64,000 nt of DNA from Pseudoramibacter fermentans (lineage in GTDB: Bacteria; Bacillota; Clostridia; Eubacteriales; Eubacteriaceae): the NCBI GenBank assembly GCA_009493725.1, contig VOGB01000005.1:496001-560000 (forward strand), given 5' to 3'. A program made the translations under genes and the position numbers. Each line of letters begins with the position of its first letter. The stretch's first letter is position 1. This document shows, piece by piece, positions 16,322 through 25,034 of the stretch. The notes under the pieces were generated by a model. It saw nothing but the letters and a program-made list of their open reading frames with translations, ran no database searches and had not been told where the DNA came from.

Positions 16322-16340
16322 TTCAATATATCGTAATAAT

Positions 16341-17858
16341 TTATGCTTCGCTGAAATGTGCCTTTGCGAATTCCATATCCTGAACCAGCTCGACGGTGCC
16401 CAGGTATTTCCCGTTCCGGTCTCTGACCGCCGTGTAGGTAACCAGCATGGTTCTGCCGTTCTTTTCCATCCAGACTGGCACGCTGTCCTTTTCGCCGGAG
16501 CGGAAGCTGTCGAGGATGGCGCGCACCATCGGTTCGATTTTCGGCGGGTGGCAGGAGAAGACTTCTCTGTCGATCGCCGCTTGCGGGCGTTTGAACACCT
16601 TCGGCCCTTCGTTGAAGAAGCGGTTGATGTTGTCCGCGTCGATGAAGCTGATTTCGAGAGGAATGGTGTTGAGCAGCGCGGTCAGCTGTTCGACGGTCAT
16701 GTGGCCGCCCGGCATCACAACTTCTCCATCTCTTGGCAGCACGTCGGTCAATGCCGGCGCCTGTTCGGCTTCGTCCCAGGTTTCCCGTTCAACGCCAAAG
16801 ACCACCGCGTAGTCCTTTTCGTCCTGATAAATTGAGAACCATTCGGCCTGGGTGAAGTTCACCGCGCAGATCGGGAAAAGGATGTTGCTTTCCTTGTAGA
16901 TCATTTCTTCCGCGCGGACAATCACCTTTTCGAGGCGGTCGCGCCACGCGCTGTCATGTGCTTCGATTTGAGCGAGTTCCCCTAATTCGTCGCGAATTTC
17001 ATCGTCGACGGTCCACATCACATCGGATGGGCCGGAAATACCGTAGTTCACCTTCAACAGCGGGTAGATCAAATCGCCCTTTTTCGCGTAGTGCACCGAA
17101 ATTTCCCGGAGCTGCGCGAACAATTCTGGTGTCAGGCTGTCGTCCGCGAGGGCTTCCCGCACCGCTGCGATGATTTTTTCGAGGGCATCGTTTTCCCGTT
17201 TGAACTGGCGCATTGGATGACCGGTAATCCCAGCCAGAGCCCGAGCCCGTTCGTTTTTATCCACGCCTTTGAGGTCGGGCGCCGCCGCCGCGGCGTTTCT
17301 CCGATCCATCGACGCGGCGACTTCCTTTTCCGCGTTGGCGATTTGTTCTTCGCGGGTCGCGCCGTGGAACAATGCAGAGTGCACGTCGCAGAGCTGCTGC
17401 ACTTCCTGAAGCGGGGTTCCTTCCGCAAGGAGTTCCTGTTCCGCTTCCATGATTTCAGAGGCTTCCACGTCGCTGAAATGGGCGACGAAATCGGCGCGGA
17501 CACTTTCGAGGTCTTCGCCGTCACCGAGACGTTTGAGGTAGCCCTTTAACATCGCCTTCCGTTCGTCGGACATCGGGGATGCCGCCTTCGCGGACGGCTT
17601 CGCACCCGGTGCGGCGCCCACCGCCGGCATGTCGCCGGCCGGTTCGAAGCCGTTGGCAAGCAGCGCCCGCGCTACATCGATCATCGAAATGTGCTTCATT
17701 TTTGCGCCCTTCGGGATCGTCATGACCTTGCCTACGGAGTTCAGCATCGCCTTTTTCGTCACTTCCGTAAAGCCCAAATCGGCCATGATGTCTTTGAGTT
17801 CCGGGTACTGTTTCACGAGGGTGTACACCGACTGATTTAAATCAATTTGCTTTGCCAT
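16341..17858 (-). CDS. DUF1858-DUF438-hemerythrin-PAS protein
   Basis: 505 aa. N-terminal DUF1858 domain (MAKQIDLNQSVYTLVKQYPELKDIM, about 1-75), an Ala/Pro linker, a DUF438 domain (about 100-180) and a hemerythrin-like HHE segment starting ALAGITGHPMRQFKREND (about 210-340, with further His and Glu ligands such as ISVHYAKKGDLIYP). A C-terminal PAS-like domain spans about 395-505 (IDADNINRFFNEGPKVFKRP ... NGKYLGTVELVQDM). Such proteins are thought to sense oxygen, NO or redox state in anaerobes; output and partners are unknown. It follows the double-cupin gene by 36 nt and probably shares its transcript. Confidence 0.8.
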   Translation of the reverse strand: MAKQIDLNQSVYTLVKQYPELKDIMADLGFTEVTKKAMLNSVGKVMTIPKGAKMKHISMIDVARALLANGFEPAGDMPAVGAAPGAKPSAKAASPMSDERKAMLKGYLKRLGDGEDLESVRADFVAHFSDVEASEIMEAEQELLAEGTPLQEVQQLCDVHSALFHGATREEQIANAEKEVAASMDRRNAAAAAPDLKGVDKNERARALAGITGHPMRQFKRENDALEKIIAAVREALADDSLTPELFAQLREISVHYAKKGDLIYPLLKVNYGISGPSDVMWTVDDEIRDELGELAQIEAHDSAWRDRLEKVIVRAEEMIYKESNILFPICAVNFTQAEWFSIYQDEKDYAVVFGVERETWDEAEQAPALTDVLPRDGEVVMPGGHMTVEQLTALLNTIPLEISFIDADNINRFFNEGPKVFKRPQAAIDREVFSCHPPKIEPMVRAILDSFRSGEKDSVPVWMEKNGRTMLVTYTAVRDRNGKYLGTVELVQDMEFAKAHFSEA

Positions 17859-17894
17859 GATTTTGCTCGCTTTCTAAAACCCTTAGGCTGTCGT

Positions 17895-18557
17895 TTATTC
17901 AAGGGTCAGCAGCAGTGCCATCTTGAATTTTTCCGTCGCTTTTACTGAATGCAGGCCGCCCTTGGCGAAGTGGAAGTTTTCGCCCGCTTTAATCGGATGA
18001 TCTTCGCCTTCGTAGCCGATGACCCCTTCGCCGTCGAGGGCGAAAATCAGCGCTTCACCCGGCGCCGCGTGTTCCGAGAGGGCTGTGCCCTTGTCAAAGG
18101 CCATGACGACAAATTTCATCTTATCGTTGTGGACAACGTCCATGTTGACGATTTTTCCGTCCTGATAGGGTACCAATTCCGCCAATTTAAAAACTTCACC
18201 TGCGTGTACTGCCTGATTCATTGTATCCTCCTTGTGAATTTCAATTTCTGTATAAACCGCGCCGTCTGCTGTGCGCATACCGATGGGCTGATCCGTCGGC
18301 GTCAGGATGCCGTCTCCGGCTGAAAGCCCGCGGACAAAGCCGTCGGTCCCGTAAACCTCAAGACTGCCCTCTGCGACTAAAATCAATTTGTAATACGGAA
18401 AGATTTCCGCGCTGATGTCTGTTCCCGCCGCGAGAGAGAAAACCACGACCGCGTTCCCGCCGTCGTAAACGGACTTAGAAATGGTGCATCCCGGCACCGG
18501 TTGATTGTCCTTCGCGATGGCGAAAACTTCACCAACTTTTTCGTTCATGACTGGCAT
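17895..18557 (-). CDS. Two-domain cupin protein
   Basis: 220 aa; ATG at 18557 follows GGCGG by 8 nt. Two cupin halves are visible, each with a PGE/AGD-type turn: EVYGTDGFVRGLSAGDGIL (about 70-90) and EHAAPGEALIFALDGEGVIG ... IKAGENFHFAKGGLHSV (about 160-205). The second half keeps some metal-ligand His residues. Cupins of this type bind metals or small ligands; no substrate can be assigned. It precedes the DUF438-hemerythrin gene, suggesting a joint stress or redox role. Confidence 0.75.
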   Translation of the reverse strand: MPVMNEKVGEVFAIAKDNQPVPGCTISKSVYDGGNAVVVFSLAAGTDISAEIFPYYKLILVAEGSLEVYGTDGFVRGLSAGDGILTPTDQPIGMRTADGAVYTEIEIHKEDTMNQAVHAGEVFKLAELVPYQDGKIVNMDVVHNDKMKFVVMAFDKGTALSEHAAPGEALIFALDGEGVIGYEGEDHPIKAGENFHFAKGGLHSVKATEKFKMALLLTLE

Positions 18558-18703
18558 CACAGTCACCGCCTTTCTGAAATTTTGATATTTCGTTTTTTAT
18601 TTACTCTTTATTGTGCTTTGATTATGTCACATCTGTAGTAGACGGTCTGTGGTTTTAACAACATTCTAAAAAATAATTTGACCGCTCTGACAAACAAAAA
18701 ACA

Positions 18704-18730
18704 GCACCTGACTTTTTTCGAGTCAGATGC
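18704..18730 (-). terminator. Intrinsic terminator of the 978-aa gene
   Basis: Stem GCATCTGACT / AGTCAGGTGC on the minus strand, then TGTTTTTT. Confidence 0.8.
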
Positions 18731-18742
18731 CGTTTTGTTATC

Positions 18743-21679
18743 TTAATCCACACAAGCCACTTGATCTTTGCCGCGCCGTCTCGCCAAGTGCATGGCCTGG
18801 TATGCGCGGTCGATCATTTTCTGTCCTTCGGCAGCCTTCGTGGTGTAGCCAAGGGAGGCAGTCAAGGTCACCTCTTCACCGCGATCCAAGGCCACCCGGG
18901 TCTGACGCACGATTTCCAAAAGCGTCGTTGCGGCCTTTTGGATGTCCTGCCCTTCGTTTCGACTTAATCCGACAAAGGTTTTACCGGCGTAACGGTAAAA
19001 CTTGATTTTGTTCTTTGCGCCAAAATCCAAAAAGATTTTCCCCAATACCCTTAAGACCTGATCGCCGGCCGAAAAGCCATAAGTATCATTGACTTTATTA
19101 AAATCGTCGAGATCGAGCATCATCACTGCCTTGAATGGAGCTTTATTCAGCGCGTCGTGCAAGTCTAGACGGTTGTTTAACCCCGTCAGACTGTCAAAAT
19201 ACCGGTAATAATCTTCCGGCGAAGCCAATTCCCCGGCCTTCTCTCTTTCGATTTCCAGCTCTTTGATATGGATTTTTTCTTTTGAGATGTCGACGCCGTA
19301 AATCAAACTTTCGATGTGGCCATTTTCTGGATTGTCAATGAGCTGCGCCGTGATCCTTGACCATCGAATCGAGCGGTCATCGTAATACGACAACGTTTCA
19401 AGAATGATTTGATATTTTCCTTCAGCGTAGGACGTTAATTGCTTTTCCCGGTTAAAGGTCTCAAAAAACCGCTTTTGCCTTTCTTCGTCCGGCACAAAAG
19501 AGCCGATCATCCGAATCAGCGTATCGACGTCCTCGACATTCTGCATATTCCGCGCGTTTTGTGCCTTCCCGCCGGAGCTCAGCCACTTGTCAGCCGTCAA
19601 ATCGACGTGGAAAATTCCCTGGCCCTCCGGCACATTTTCAATTATCGACCGGATATGGCTGGCGTATCGACGCTGATCCGATTTCGTCGCTGTGACGTCC
19701 CGGCCGTATTCGATGAAGACCTTCCGGCCGTTCCATTTGGCGTACCGGCCCTTCAAATCGAAAATATGGCTGCCGTCGTCCACTTCAATGTTTTTTTCGG
19801 TTTCACCGGCCATTTGTTTCATCGGGCAATGGCCGCAGGGCGCGTCAAAACCGAGCATATACCGGTAACATTTCTCGCCCTGGTAGGGCTTGTCTGGATG
19901 CCCGGAGACCTGCCGCGTCATCGCGTTGGCAAAGACCATCGTGTAATCTTCCGGATAACAGACTTGGATAAACTGCCCGGAGTGGTCAACCAGATCGACC
20001 AGGTTGTCAAAATCAACTTCCTGTTCCTGTGGGAGATGGGTGGGCAAATCTTCCTGCGCGATTTCGTCCTGGTTGGACATCAGATAACCGAAAAACGTGT
20101 CTTCATCCATGGGCTTCGCATAATAATACCCCTGAATGTAATCGCAATGATGGCGCTTTAAAAAGTCCAGCTGTTCTGCCGTCTCCACCCCTTCAGCGAC
20201 GGTTTTCAGCCCAATCTTGTGGCACATCTCAATGGTTGAGGTGATGACCGCCCGCACAGTTGGTTTGCTCACGATTTGATCGATAAAGGATTTGTCGATC
20301 TTGACAATATCGAAGGGATAGTCGCCGATCATGCCCAACGAGGAGTAGCCGCTGCCGAAATCGTCCAGCAGCACCGACGCCCCCATCTGCTGAATCTGCT
20401 TGAGCAGGTAGGCGCAGTTCTGCCTTAAAACGGCCACCGACGTTTCGGTCACTTCGTAATTGACGGATCCCCTCGGGAACGCGCTGTCCCTCGACAAGTT
20501 GAGAATGTCGTTCATCAAATACTCGTTGTAAAAATCCTGCCGGGACAAATTCACAGAAACCGGAACGAAAGCCATCCCTTTGTGCATCAGCATCTCCTGA
20601 AAGGCGTAGACGTGTTTCAAAACGTACCGGTCTAATGCGGTGATTAAGCCGCCCTTTTCTAAAGCCGGAATGAAAAGATTCGGCCCCACAAATCCCATTT
20701 CGGGCTGCACCCAGCGAACCAAAGCTTCTGCCGAGACGATTTTTTCATCCCGCGTCCGGACGATCGGCTGATAATAGACTTTAAAATCCTGATTGCGGAT
20801 GCTGTTCTGAAAACTGGAAATGATTTCGGCGTGATCGATGTAGGATTTCCGCATTGTTTCATTAAAAAGAACGACGTTGCCGTACCCCTTCCGGCCCGCA
20901 AATTCCTTCGCGAGAATGGCCCACTCGATCATGTTGTGCACCGACACCTGCCGGTTTTCAACTTTGTAAACGCCGCAGCGCAGATGCAGATGCACCGTAC
21001 GGCTGTCATTGTGCCACTCGATGTTCAGCATGTCGTTCAGACTTTTCGATTCAATCTTTTCTTTTTTGACCAGAAAGACAAACCAGTCCGATTCAACTCG
21101 AGCCGAAATCACAGGCTGAAGCCAACTGGTTCTCAACGTTTCAAAAACGTATTTCAAAACCTGGTCACCGCCCTCGAGGCCAAAAATATCGTTGACTGCC
21201 TTGAAATTGTGGATGTCAAACATCACAATGGCGTAAACAGTTTGGTCGGCGTTTTTGAAAAGGCGCTCCGTCTCCCGGATAAAGCCCTTCCTGGAATAGC
21301 CCTCGGTTAAAACGTCATAATACTCCTGCTCCAACAGCCGGTCGAGTTCAGCCTGTGTCTTCGGCAGCTTGGTCGCGATCATTTCGCTCTCGCCCACAGT
21401 ACTGCAGACCAAGGCATGCCCGACTTGTCCGCCGCCCAAATCCATTTCCACTGCGTCGACGGTTTCGTAAATGCCGCGGATCGGGTCCAAATAAGTCTGC
21501 GGGCCGTAAATGTGATTCGCGACCGGACAGGGCGGACAAGGCGCGTCCAGATTCATCAGACATTGATGGCATTTTTTGCCCTTTTTTAACTGCGGGTACA
21601 TTGCTTTGATCGTCTGATTATAAGTGACGATGTTATAATCCTGATCGATGACGTACACGCCTGAGGATTGGTCGCTCAT
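18743..21679 (-). CDS. PAS-GGDEF*-EAL-PAS-PAS-GGDEF* c-di-GMP phosphodiesterase
   Basis: 978 aa; ATG at 21679 has TAGGAGAG 6-8 nt upstream. N-terminal PAS with cysteines at 37, 40, 48 and 51 (KCHQCLMNLDAPCPPCP). First GGDEF-like domain (about 120-290) has lost the signature (ESDWF at 196-200). A full EAL domain spans about 295-540 (EALVR, NLS, YEVTET, DDFGSGYSSL, KIDKSF, AEGVE, QGYYYAKPM). A second PAS has Cys 604, 615 and 618 (FDAPCGHCP). A further PAS and a C-terminal GGDEF-like domain with AGKTF at 898-902 follow. The prediction is an active phosphodiesterase with no working cyclase. It lacks membrane segments. Confidence 0.85.
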   Translation of the reverse strand: MSDQSSGVYVIDQDYNIVTYNQTIKAMYPQLKKGKKCHQCLMNLDAPCPPCPVANHIYGPQTYLDPIRGIYETVDAVEMDLGGGQVGHALVCSTVGESEMIATKLPKTQAELDRLLEQEYYDVLTEGYSRKGFIRETERLFKNADQTVYAIVMFDIHNFKAVNDIFGLEGGDQVLKYVFETLRTSWLQPVISARVESDWFVFLVKKEKIESKSLNDMLNIEWHNDSRTVHLHLRCGVYKVENRQVSVHNMIEWAILAKEFAGRKGYGNVVLFNETMRKSYIDHAEIISSFQNSIRNQDFKVYYQPIVRTRDEKIVSAEALVRWVQPEMGFVGPNLFIPALEKGGLITALDRYVLKHVYAFQEMLMHKGMAFVPVSVNLSRQDFYNEYLMNDILNLSRDSAFPRGSVNYEVTETSVAVLRQNCAYLLKQIQQMGASVLLDDFGSGYSSLGMIGDYPFDIVKIDKSFIDQIVSKPTVRAVITSTIEMCHKIGLKTVAEGVETAEQLDFLKRHHCDYIQGYYYAKPMDEDTFFGYLMSNQDEIAQEDLPTHLPQEQEVDFDNLVDLVDHSGQFIQVCYPEDYTMVFANAMTRQVSGHPDKPYQGEKCYRYMLGFDAPCGHCPMKQMAGETEKNIEVDDGSHIFDLKGRYAKWNGRKVFIEYGRDVTATKSDQRRYASHIRSIIENVPEGQGIFHVDLTADKWLSSGGKAQNARNMQNVEDVDTLIRMIGSFVPDEERQKRFFETFNREKQLTSYAEGKYQIILETLSYYDDRSIRWSRITAQLIDNPENGHIESLIYGVDISKEKIHIKELEIEREKAGELASPEDYYRYFDSLTGLNNRLDLHDALNKAPFKAVMMLDLDDFNKVNDTYGFSAGDQVLRVLGKIFLDFGAKNKIKFYRYAGKTFVGLSRNEGQDIQKAATTLLEIVRQTRVALDRGEEVTLTASLGYTTKAAEGQKMIDRAYQAMHLARRRGKDQVACVD

Positions 21680-21780
21680 ATTTTTCTCTCTCCTATTGAA
21701 ATTATTCTCATAGTCATGTTTTTTATTATACCACATCGGCAGTCTTTTGAAAACGATCACGACAAAATTACAAAAAAATC

Positions 21781-21812
21781 GGCGGCCTCTCGTCTTTCAG
21801 ACGGAGACCGCC
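21781..21812 (-). terminator. Intrinsic terminator
   Basis: Long stem GGCGGCCTCTCGTCT / AGACGGAGACCGCC (few mismatches) and GATTTTTTT on the minus strand, after the NAD(P)-binding protein gene. Confidence 0.9.
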
Positions 21813-21829
21813 AAATCATCAAACTGCCT

Positions 21830-22471
21830 TTATTCCACCGCGTCCAGTGCGTCCTCGATCGGCGTGTCCCCGCCGGTCATGTAGATGACCTTGCGGAAGG
21901 TGTTCGGTTTGTCGAGCACCCCGGCGAGCACTGCCGCGACGTCCGGAATCGGATTAGACGTGCCGCGTTCAGGATTGATTTCGATTCTGCCCGTCGCCGG
22001 TTCCTCGGTCAAGACGCATGGCCCGACGATCGTGTAGTCGAGGTCGGTGTTGCGGATCAGCCATTGATCGGCAAAGAAACGAGCGATGTCGTAATTCATA
22101 ATCGACGCGAGGGAGGGCTCTTCCTGCCATTTTTCAGGCTGGATCGAGTAAATCGAGCTCAGCTGCACGTAGCGTTTAATCCCAGCCTTTTCACAGGCCT
22201 GCATCAGCTTGACACAGCCAAAGGCGTCGGTCTGAAGCAGATCCTTGCCTCTGGATCCGGCGAGAAAGTACACGGCGTCCATGCCGTCGATCTGCGCCGC
22301 CAGCGCATCGACCTCTGCGTGAAGGTCCAATTCCTGAGGATAAATATGGTCCCCCATTACAATGTGGTCCTTGTGGCGCGCGCCGGCGTAAATGTCGTGT
22401 CCCTGGCTCGCCAGAATGCGGATCGTTTCGGTGGCCACTCTGCCGCTGCCGCCAGCTACAAATATTTTCAC
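21830..22471 (-). CDS. NAD(P)-binding atypical SDR (NmrA/YwnB-like)
   Basis: 213 aa; the second of two GTGs is chosen because GGAGG lies 8 nt before it. Rossmann motif MKIFVAGGSGRVATETIRIL at the N-terminus (GGSGRVA), then DAVYFLAG and a central YVQLSSIYSIQP. It resembles small SDR-type NAD(P)H-binding proteins of Firmicutes and lactobacilli, which may be oxidoreductases or redox sensors. The YxxxK pair of classical SDRs is not clear. Substrate unknown. Confidence 0.75.
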   Translation of the reverse strand: MKIFVAGGSGRVATETIRILASQGHDIYAGARHKDHIVMGDHIYPQELDLHAEVDALAAQIDGMDAVYFLAGSRGKDLLQTDAFGCVKLMQACEKAGIKRYVQLSSIYSIQPEKWQEEPSLASIMNYDIARFFADQWLIRNTDLDYTIVGPCVLTEEPATGRIEINPERGTSNPIPDVAAVLAGVLDKPNTFRKVIYMTGGDTPIEDALDAVE

Positions 22472-22580
22472 AATGCTCACCTCCGTGTTTGAATATTAAC
22501 TTTAAATATATCAAATCCCGTAGGAAAAGAGGCGATGTTTTTTCATAAGTACACTTTGATTAAGGAAAGTGCCAGCTATC

Positions 22581-23450
22581 TCACAGCCCCCGCAGCCATT
22601 CCGGCTTGAAATTTTGATTATTTTGAACCGTTTGAATCGCGTCGAGCATCTTCGGGATGTCGGCGTCCAGGGTTCCGCGCAGGTTCAGATAATTGCTCGC
22701 GTGATTGCCGCGGAAGACGGTGCCGGGCGACGTGACGTTTTGCAAAAACAGCGCCATCTCCTCGAGGTCTTCCTCGGGCGAAAGCATCGCGAAGGCGCCC
22801 GACTGCACGTCCTTGAGCAGCGGCGCCCCCGGTTCAAGCATTAGGGTGAGGGCCCCAAGGTAATCCGGCCGAATTTTCGAGACGACCCGTGCACTTGCCA
22901 CCGCGTGTTCCTGCCACAGCGTTTTTCCGCCGAGGCCGGCGATCATCGTCAGCGAAAGGGCCATACCCGCAGCCTTGAGCCGTTTTCCAGCTGCGGCGAT
23001 TTCTTCGGCGCTGACGCCCTTGTGCACGCGTCTGAGCACCTCGTCGCTCCCGGATTCCATGCCCATGTAAATCATCGAAAGGCCCGCCCCGCGCAGTGCA
23101 GTGAGTGCCAAATCGGATTTGCCCAGCACGTCGGCCGGCGCGCCGTAGGCGGTGACCCGCTCCGCGGCGGGAAAGGCGTTTTGCAGCACGTCGAGTATCC
23201 GGAGCAGCTGGTCCGTCGGCAGGATCAGCGCGTCGCCGTCCGCCAGGAAAATCCGCCGGACCTGATTGCCGTAACGCGCGGCCGCCTCCCAAATGTCCCG
23301 TTCGATCTCGTCCATCGGCCGAATCCGAAAGCGCTTGTCCTTGTACATGCTGCAAAAGGTACAGGTGTTGCGCGCGCAGCCGATCGTCACCTGAAAAATC
23401 AAGCTCCCAGCTTCACTCGGCGGTCGGTAAAGGGTGCCTTCGTAATGCAC
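22581..23450 (-). CDS. Radical SAM protein
   Basis: 289 aa, GTG start with GAGGAGG upstream. The Fe-S cluster motif is GCARNTCTFCSMYK, a Cx4Cx2C spacing seen in a distinct radical SAM subgroup. It then shows the GGE-like ADGDALILP, the SAM ribose region (MGMESGSDEVLRRVHKG) and a TIM-barrel end. No substrate is known. It is a single gene, cytoplasmic and oxygen-sensitive by family. Confidence 0.8.
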   Translation of the reverse strand: MHYEGTLYRPPSEAGSLIFQVTIGCARNTCTFCSMYKDKRFRIRPMDEIERDIWEAAARYGNQVRRIFLADGDALILPTDQLLRILDVLQNAFPAAERVTAYGAPADVLGKSDLALTALRGAGLSMIYMGMESGSDEVLRRVHKGVSAEEIAAAGKRLKAAGMALSLTMIAGLGGKTLWQEHAVASARVVSKIRPDYLGALTLMLEPGAPLLKDVQSGAFAMLSPEEDLEEMALFLQNVTSPGTVFRGNHASNYLNLRGTLDADIPKMLDAIQTVQNNQNFKPEWLRGL

Positions 23451-23482
23451 GATGTCCTCCTCGTCTTTTTCCGCTTTTTGAT

Positions 23483-23584
23483 TTATGTCATTTCTTCAAG
23501 ATTATTTTTGCCAAAATCTGCAGTTTCTTCAAAACTTTTTTCTGCTAAATCTGTCGTTTCTTCAAAATTTATGATTAATCTCAT
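23483..23584. repeat. Three imperfect ~33-bp tandem repeats
   Basis: TTTCTTCAA recurs at about 23490, 23522 and 23558, each followed by an A/T-rich stretch and (twice) AAATCTG. The minus strand can be read as a 33-codon frame with FEETTDLAEKSFEETADFG, but no ribosome binding site precedes it and it overlaps no known gene. Probably non-coding. Confidence 0.4.
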
Positions 23585-23590
23585 GAAAAA

Positions 23591-23612
23591 GGCGAACGTC
23601 AATGCGTTCACC
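23591..23612 (-). terminator. Intrinsic terminator of the NSS transporter operon
   Basis: Stem GGTGAACG / CGTTCGCC (one G-T) followed by TTTTTC on the minus strand, 20 nt after the last transporter stop. Confidence 0.8.
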
Positions 23613-23632
23613 TTGTGTGCGTGTTGCGTTTT

Positions 23633-25012
23633 TTAATGAATCAAATAGCCGCCGAAAAAGACGCAGAGCACGACCAGCGGCAGAATGTAGGTCAGATAGG
23701 TCCGCGTCATGGCAGTATCCGGCATCCGCAGCCCTTCCCCTTCGTTGACTTCGTGGATGAAGCCGTCGTAGCCCCAGCCCTTCTTTGTCATACAGAAAAG
23801 CAGGTAGACCAACGAGCCCAGGGGCATCAGATTGTTGCTCAAGATAAAGTCTTCAAAATCGAGAATCGTCGTGCCAACGCCCATCGGGTGCACGCCGGAG
23901 AGCACCGAGAAGCCCAGGGCGCAGGGCAGGGACAGCAGGATCATCGCAATCGTGTTGATCAAACAGGACGTCTTGACCGACACGCCCTTCAAATCGGTCA
24001 TGTAGGCCACGATGTTCTGGAACACCGCGATGACCGTCGACATGGCAGCGAAGGTCATGAACAAAAAGAACAGCGCGCCCCAGATCTGGCCGTGGGGCAT
24101 GTGGTTGAACACGTTGGGCAGCGTGATGAAGATCAGAGACGGGCCGGCCGTCGGCGTCACGCCGTAGGCGAAGCAGGCCGGGAAGATGATCAGGCCGGCA
24201 AGAATCGCGACAATGGTGTCCAGCGCCGAAATCGTCACTGATTCGCCGAACAGGCGCTTGTCCTTGTCGATGTAGGAGCCGAAGATCGCCATCGACCCGG
24301 TGCCGATGCTCAGCGTGAAGAAGGCCTGGCCCATCGCCGCGAAAATCGTCTTGCTGATGCCGTATTTGACCATGTTGTGGAAATTGGGCTTCAAATAAAA
24401 GCTGATGCCCTTAGCCGCACCGGGCAGCCGCGCCGAGTTGACCGCCAGCACGACCATCAGCAGAATCAGCGCCGTCATCATCACCTTGACGATGCGTTCG
24501 ACGCCGCCCTGCAGCCCGCCAGCGCAGATGCCGAAGCCGATGAGCACGACGAGAATCATAAAGCCGACGCAGAGCATCGGATTGGCCGTAATCTTCGCGA
24601 AAGCCGCCGCGATCTGTGTGGCGTTCATGCCGTTGAAATCCCCGCGCAGCATTTTCAGGAAGAACAGAATCATCCACCCGGAAATCGTCGTGTAGTACAT
24701 CATCAGCAGGTAATTGCCGAACATCGCGAAGTATTTGTAGATGTGCCACTTAGTGCCCTTGGGTTCCAGCTGCTCGAAGGACAGCGCCGTCGAGCGGCGG
24801 CTTGCCCGGCCCACCGCGAATTCCACGGTCATGATCGGAATGCCGAGAATCAACAGGAAAAACAAATACAAAATTACGAAAGCCCCGCCGCCGTAGCGCC
24901 CGGTGATGTACGGAAAGCGCCAGACGTTGCCGAGGCCGATGGCGCAGCCGGCCGAAACCAGAATAAAGCCCAGCCGGCTCGAAAACGTCTCTCTTTTTTT
25001 ATCAGTCGCCAA
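23633..25012 (-). CDS. NSS-family Na+-dependent amino-acid transporter, paralogue 3
   Basis: 459 aa, TTG start. The N-terminus has CAIGLGNVWRFPYITG (TM1 unwound region that binds Na+ and substrate in LeuT-fold NSS transporters), followed by about 11-12 hydrophobic segments including SKTIFAAMGQAFFTLSIGTG and PACFAYGVTPTAGPSL. It would import an amino acid or related solute with Na+. It is almost identical over long stretches to the neighbour at 25035-26408, indicating recent tandem duplication. Last gene of a three-gene operon. Confidence 0.9.
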   Translation of the reverse strand: MATDKKRETFSSRLGFILVSAGCAIGLGNVWRFPYITGRYGGGAFVILYLFFLLILGIPIMTVEFAVGRASRRSTALSFEQLEPKGTKWHIYKYFAMFGNYLLMMYYTTISGWMILFFLKMLRGDFNGMNATQIAAAFAKITANPMLCVGFMILVVLIGFGICAGGLQGGVERIVKVMMTALILLMVVLAVNSARLPGAAKGISFYLKPNFHNMVKYGISKTIFAAMGQAFFTLSIGTGSMAIFGSYIDKDKRLFGESVTISALDTIVAILAGLIIFPACFAYGVTPTAGPSLIFITLPNVFNHMPHGQIWGALFFLFMTFAAMSTVIAVFQNIVAYMTDLKGVSVKTSCLINTIAMILLSLPCALGFSVLSGVHPMGVGTTILDFEDFILSNNLMPLGSLVYLLFCMTKKGWGYDGFIHEVNEGEGLRMPDTAMTRTYLTYILPLVVLCVFFGGYLIH

Positions 25013-25034
25013 AAACTTCTATCCCCTTTCTGAC

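Noticed and set aside
23483..23584. 33-codon minus-strand frame FEETTDLAEK...
   Set aside because: No ribosome binding site, overlaps the transporter terminator, and arises from a simple repeat.
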